NCBI GenBank assembly: GCA_003963405.1
Contig: RXIY01000032.1
Span: forward strand, 62,001-126,000
Direction: 5' to 3'
Origin: Hyphomicrobiales bacterium
GTDB lineage: Bacteria > Pseudomonadota > Alphaproteobacteria > Rhizobiales > Beijerinckiaceae
DNA length: 64,000 bases
The position numbers were made by a program, and so were the translations under genes. A model generated the notes under the pieces. That model was not told where the DNA came from. It ran no database searches and was given only the letters and a program-made list of their open reading frames with translations. This document shows, in pieces, positions 60,480 to 64,000 of this stretch (positions within the stretch are counted from its first letter, which is position 1; the number at the start of each line of letters is the position of its first letter).

Positions 60480-62390
60480 TTGGAGGCCTCGGCCGAAAAC
60501 AGACCTTTAACGCCCGGCCGCGACGGCGCGACGGAGCCCCCGCGCGGACGCCTCGGGCGGCGGCTGCTCCTTGGCGGCGCCGTGACGCTCTGCGTGCTGA
60601 TCGCCGCCGTAGCCGCTCTCGCGAGCTGGCTTTATTCCCCCGCCGCGACGCTCGCCGCGATCACCCGGCAGATCAACGACGCGACGGGCCTTTACATCGC
60701 GGCGCGCGGCGGTCCCCGGCTGTCGCTCACCCCGCGGCCGCATCTCATCCTGACGGGCGTCGCCCTGGCCGACCGCAACAAGGCGCTCGACATCAGGGCC
60801 GACGAGCTGCGCGGCAATCTCAAATTGCTGCCGCTTCTCATGGGCCGGCTCGAGCTCGACTCGCTGACGCTGACGCGCCCCCGCGCCGAGGTCGATCTCG
60901 ACAAGGCCCCCATCGACGCGCCTGGCGCCGCGACGCGCGCCGCCGCCGCGCAACCGGGCAGCATGGCGGCGCAGAAGGCCGACGCTTATACGCTGGGCGT
61001 GGTCCATGTCGTCGACGGCTCCTTGCGGCTGCGGCGGGAGGGGATCGACTATGCGGCGGACCGGGTTTCCGCGACGCTGGATTGGCGCCGGGTCGGCGAG
61101 CACGCCTTGCTGACGAGCGCGCTGGATTGGCGCGGCGAGCGGCTCCAGCTCGTGCTGTGGGCGGCGCGGCCCGGCATGTTTCTGCGTGGGGACGCCTCCG
61201 TCGTCACAGCGCGGGTCGATGGCGAAAGCATGCGGCTCGAGGCGCAGGGGATCGCGCAGCTCGGGGCCAATGCGCGCTATTCCGGCCGGGTCGCCGGTTC
61301 GGCCGCGTCGGCGCGGGGCGCTCTGGCGCTCTTCGACGTGGCGGCGCCGCTTCCCGGCCCCTTCAGCGACGCGGAGTTTATGGCGCAGGCGACCATCGGC
61401 CCGCATGAGGCCGCCTTCCGGGATCTGCGCGTGCAGGTGGATGGCAACGCCTTCGACGGCGAGCTGACGCTGCGCGAGGAAGAGGGCCGGCCCTATGTGT
61501 GTGCGACGCTGAAAAGCGATTTCGTCGCGCTGAAGCCCATGTTCGCCGACGCCCCGCCGCTTGCCGGACCCGACGGCGCGTGGAGCCAGAAACCTCTCGA
61601 TCTGCCCGATCTGACGGGCGCAGACGTCGACGTCAAGATTGCCGCTCGCCATGCGCGCCTTGGCCGTCTGACTCTCGACGGCGCCAGCATGATCGCGGCG
61701 GTTCGCGACGGCGCGCTCGATCTGTCGCTTGTCGAGGCCGAGGCCTATCACGGGCGCCTGAAGGCGCGCGCCTCCTTCAAGCCCGCCGGGCGGGACCTCG
61801 TCATGCACGCCGCCGCCCAGACGGTTGGGGTCGACGCCCGCGCCCTGCTTTGGGACGCTTTCGGCAAGGACGCTCTTGGCGGCGCGCTCGATTCCAGCAC
61901 GACCCTCGACGCCCATGGCGAAAGCGTCGCCGAAATGGTCCGCAGCCTGGGCGGGCGGGCCACGCTGACGCTGACGGACGGTGAAATCGCGGGGGTGGAT
62001 TTCGACCGGGCGCTCCGCCGATTCGAGAAGCGCCCCCTCGCCAGCGCGCAGGACATCCGATCGGGCAGCTCGCCGCTCACCCGGGCGGGCGCGACGCTCC
62101 TCGTGGAGGGCGGCGTTGCGACGCTCGAGAACGGCTTTGCCAGCGGCCCAGGTTTTACCCTGAACTTCACCGGAACCGCCAACCTTGCGGAGCGCAGCCT
62201 GGCGATCAAGGCCGCCGCCCATGAGGCGGACGGGGCCGGCAAGCCGCGGGACAAGGGGTTACAGATCGCCTTCGATCTCGCCGGCGCCTGGGACGAACTG
62301 AAGATTGCGCCGGACCCAAAGGCCTTCATCCGGCGCTCGGGCGCCGCCGCGCCGCTGCTGCCGGAGCCGCCAGCCGAGGAGACGCGCTAA
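60480..62390 (+). CDS. AsmA-family protein
   Basis: The TTG start at 60480 has AGGAG upstream. The 636-residue protein has one N-terminal membrane helix (LLLGGAVTLCVLIAAVAALA) and a long repeating beta-groove region with AsmA features: PRLSLTPRPHLILTGVALAD at the start and LGGRATLTLTDGEIAGVDFD with LTRAGATLLVEGGVATLENG near the end. AsmA and TamB proteins span the periplasm and carry phospholipids between membranes or affect envelope assembly. Its end overlaps the convergent gene by 4 bp. Confidence 0.88.
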   Translation: MEASAENRPLTPGRDGATEPPRGRLGRRLLLGGAVTLCVLIAAVAALASWLYSPAATLAAITRQINDATGLYIAARGGPRLSLTPRPHLILTGVALADRNKALDIRADELRGNLKLLPLLMGRLELDSLTLTRPRAEVDLDKAPIDAPGAATRAAAAQPGSMAAQKADAYTLGVVHVVDGSLRLRREGIDYAADRVSATLDWRRVGEHALLTSALDWRGERLQLVLWAARPGMFLRGDASVVTARVDGESMRLEAQGIAQLGANARYSGRVAGSAASARGALALFDVAAPLPGPFSDAEFMAQATIGPHEAAFRDLRVQVDGNAFDGELTLREEEGRPYVCATLKSDFVALKPMFADAPPLAGPDGAWSQKPLDLPDLTGADVDVKIAARHARLGRLTLDGASMIAAVRDGALDLSLVEAEAYHGRLKARASFKPAGRDLVMHAAAQTVGVDARALLWDAFGKDALGGALDSSTTLDAHGESVAEMVRSLGGRATLTLTDGEIAGVDFDRALRRFEKRPLASAQDIRSGSSPLTRAGATLLVEGGVATLENGFASGPGFTLNFTGTANLAERSLAIKAAAHEADGAGKPRDKGLQIAFDLAGAWDELKIAPDPKAFIRRSGAAAPLLPEPPAEETR

Positions 62391-62689
62391 GCGTCCTCGA
62401 TTTCCACCTCGCGAGGCGCTTCTTCCAGAAGTTTTGTCAATGAGGCGGGGAGATCGAGGTAACGGAAGCGCCTCAGTTCGAAGCCGATGCCGACAAGGCC
62501 CCACGGCGGCGTATAGGTCTGCCAGGGCGGGATTTCGCTCAGGACGACGACGTGACCGCCATTGATCGCCGGCGCGATTCGCTCGACCGTGTAAATCGCC
62601 CCTCGCCGCAGGCCCCCGTCGCCGAAGCGCCCGGGCCCCGCCTCGACGCAGACGACCTCCGTACCGGGAGGGGTGTTCGGGCTGATCAT
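62387..62689 (-). CDS. Conserved-looking small protein of unknown function
   Basis: The 100-residue protein begins MISPNTPPGTEVVCVEAGPG and contains LRRGAIYTVERIAPAINGGH, a short beta-barrel-like pattern often found in phage- and genome-encoded hypothetical proteins. It lacks a signal peptide or membrane segment and ends in an acidic tail. It converges on AsmA with a 4-bp overlap. I do not assign a function. Confidence 0.65.
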   Translation of the reverse strand: MISPNTPPGTEVVCVEAGPGRFGDGGLRRGAIYTVERIAPAINGGHVVVLSEIPPWQTYTPPWGLVGIGFELRRFRYLDLPASLTKLLEEAPREVEIEDA

Positions 62690-62792
62690 CTTTCTTCCTC
62701 GTCGCGAGCGGCGACAGGCGCCGCGCCCTCTCCCATCCTTATGGAGGGCGCGGCCGCACAGGAAGCAAGTCGGAATCAGGCCTTACGGCCGA

Positions 62793-62996
62793 TCACCCGA
62801 TCTTCAGGAAGCCGAACAGGCCCTTTTTGAGCTTCTTGCGGTCGAGAGCGGCGAGTTCGTTGTAAACGTTGCGGGCCTTGGCGCGCAGCTCGAGCAGTTC
62901 TTCGTCGGGAACGTCGAAATTCATCGCTGCGAGACGCAGCTGGCGGCGCGCCTCGTCGAGCCGGGCCTGTGCGTCTGCAATCAAAGCATGGAGCAT
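62793..62996 (-). CDS. Small helical cytoplasmic protein, unknown function
   Basis: The 67-residue protein (MLHALIADAQARLDEARRQL) is strongly helical, rich in Ala, Arg, Leu and Glu, and ends in a basic tail (RKKLKKGLFGFLKIG). It has coiled-coil character over most of its length. No family is recognised. An upstream sequence AAGAGG precedes the ATG. It may be a small structural or DNA-associated protein. Confidence 0.55.
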   Translation of the reverse strand: MLHALIADAQARLDEARRQLRLAAMNFDVPDEELLELRAKARNVYNELAALDRKKLKKGLFGFLKIG

Positions 62997-63185
62997 CTTG
63001 ACCTCTTCTTGTGTAGACTGCAGCCTTGCAGCAGAGTTCCATTAAAAAATGGGCTGCCGCGCGCTGAGAAGCGCAGGCCGAACGGTGCAAATTTTTCCTG
63101 TGCTGACCGCCAACAGCTCCGCCTATATCATATTGCCCGACGCCCTCGCCAGCCCCGGGAAAACGACGCTCTGATGCCGCCAAGG

Positions 63186-64000
63186 TCAGAGCCTGAGCAT
63201 CCCCGGGAGCCGGATTTTTAGCTGAGACAACCAGAGCCGCATCGGCCGGTCATAAAGCGCGTCGATGTATGGGGGCAGGACAAGGAGCGCGCCGATCGTG
63301 AAAATGGTAATGCCCACAACGCTGAACCCGAGGCTTCTGGCGAAGCCTCCAACCAACATTAGCACTGGAGCATGGATGGCGTAGACGCAGTAAGACGCCA
63401 TCGCGCAATATTCCGCAACACGCCGATCGAACTCACATTGCGACCCGATGACGAGGAACGCCGGAGACAGCAAAAGCACGAATGTTTTCTGGTAGGCTAG
63501 GCTCGGCTCGACAAAAAAGCTCAGCGCCACCGCTGGCAGCAGCACTGGTTTCAGAACGCCGAGACGGGGAAGCTGCTCACGGCGCCGGTAGATCAGAACG
63601 CCGAGAGGGAAGGAGAAACAGATACGGAAAAAATAGTGAACAATGTCGTGTCCTCCCCCGACGCCGAACAGGATAATTCCCAGCGCGGAAAAGCCAGCAA
63701 CCGCGCAGATGACGCGTTCCGACCAGCGACGATGAAGAAACCCAAAGGCGCAGTTGATCCATATTTCCAGGATCAGCGACCAGCCGGGGGTGTTGAGCGG
63801 GGACAAAGCGCCCTGCGATAAAGCACTCATCGGAGCTGGAATAAACAACGCGGCGCAAAAAATGGCCACCGCTACATCTGAAAGCCCGAAATTCTGTCCG
63901 CCTCTGACCAGCAGGATTAGAGCGAGTAGAGCGCCCAGAGCAACGCCCAACATGAAAAGAGGCCAGAGCCTGATGAAACGGACACGAAAGAAACCCATTC
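63186..64000 (-). CDS. Acyltransferase family 3 protein, partial (5' end beyond the window)
   Basis: The minus-strand frame is open to the right edge of the window, so the N-terminal part of the protein is not visible. The 270 residues have eight or so hydrophobic segments. The motif FIRLWPLF near the visible start matches the conserved RxxRLxPL region that follows the first helices of acyltransferase-3 proteins. Members add acyl groups to exopolysaccharides or lipopolysaccharide, which fits the preceding exopolysaccharide genes. The catalytic His pair is expected upstream and is not seen. Confidence 0.85.
   Translation of the reverse strand, partial: MGFFRVRFIRLWPLFMLGVALGALLALILLVRGGQNFGLSDVAVAIFCAALFIPAPMSALSQGALSPLNTPGWSLILEIWINCAFGFLHRRWSERVICAVAGFSALGIILFGVGGGHDIVHYFFRICFSFPLGVLIYRRREQLPRLGVLKPVLLPAVALSFFVEPSLAYQKTFVLLLSPAFLVIGSQCEFDRRVAEYCAMASYCVYAIHAPVLMLVGGFARSLGFSVVGITIFTIGALLVLPPYIDALYDRPMRLWLSQLKIRLPGMLRL

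Noticed and set aside
60507-62222. Minus-strand frame opposite the AsmA gene
   Set aside because: Antisense shadow; translation is Arg/Gly-rich without recognisable domains.

Overview
The window is GC-rich DNA, most likely from an alphaproteobacterium of the Hyphomicrobiales and quite possibly a methylotroph or methanotroph related to Methylosinus or Methylocystis. This is inferred from content: a metal-free NAD formate dehydrogenase of the Pseudomonas sp. 101 type, a molybdenum formate dehydrogenase, a Mop/ModE molybdenum regulon, a DUF1236 envelope protein and an HWE-type histidine kinase. No rRNA or intact tRNA is present to confirm it.

Layout. (1) 1-5067: the 3' part of a type I-C CRISPR-Cas operon (cas8c with a nested cas11c start, cas7, cas4, cas1, cas2), then a 20-repeat array. 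(2) 5068-12128: a relic of a UvrD-type helicase, a 1968-residue defence-type protein (transglutaminase-like domain, DUF4011, SF1 helicase, Vsr-like nuclease, DUF3320), and a relic of a sigma-54 activator. (3) 12125-28196: a molybdenum and formate block with modABC, mop, a TsaA-like gene, NAD formate dehydrogenase, an HPP protein, a LysR regulator, an amidotransferase, an OFA-type MFS carrier, molybdenum formate dehydrogenase alpha subunit with a coupled XRE regulator, a YqeB/XdhC-like gene, a broken DUF2478 gene and modE. Mo-box-like half sites recur at modA and in the fdhA-yqeB interval. (4) 28412-28461: the 3' half of a tRNA-Asn, a probable attachment-site scar. (5) 29038-42127: a sulfur-themed block with an ABC importer operon (ATPase, binding protein, permease, OsmC, acyl-CoA-dehydrogenase-like), a TetR regulator, an outer-membrane protein, then a family 2A encapsulin shell with its cysteine desulfurase cargo and an Rrf2 regulator, divergent from serine acetyltransferase and cysteine synthase. 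(6) 42261-51268: small secreted proteins, a hydratase, a DUF1236 protein, a chloride channel and a sensor kinase. (7) 51354-64000: a Ste24-like protease, exopolysaccharide genes (deacetylase, CelD-type acyltransferase, Wzc-like and Wza-like proteins, sugar-phosphate transferase), a response regulator, AsmA and a partial acyltransferase.

How they may work together. The formate block holds one metal-free and one molybdenum formate dehydrogenase among molybdate uptake, storage and sensing genes, so molybdate supply may decide which enzyme is made. The encapsulin block pairs cysteine synthesis (CysE, CysK) with a compartmentalised desulfurase that takes sulfur from cysteine, with a palindrome between the two divergent arms that could coordinate them. 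The left end is a defence region with decayed gene remnants around it.
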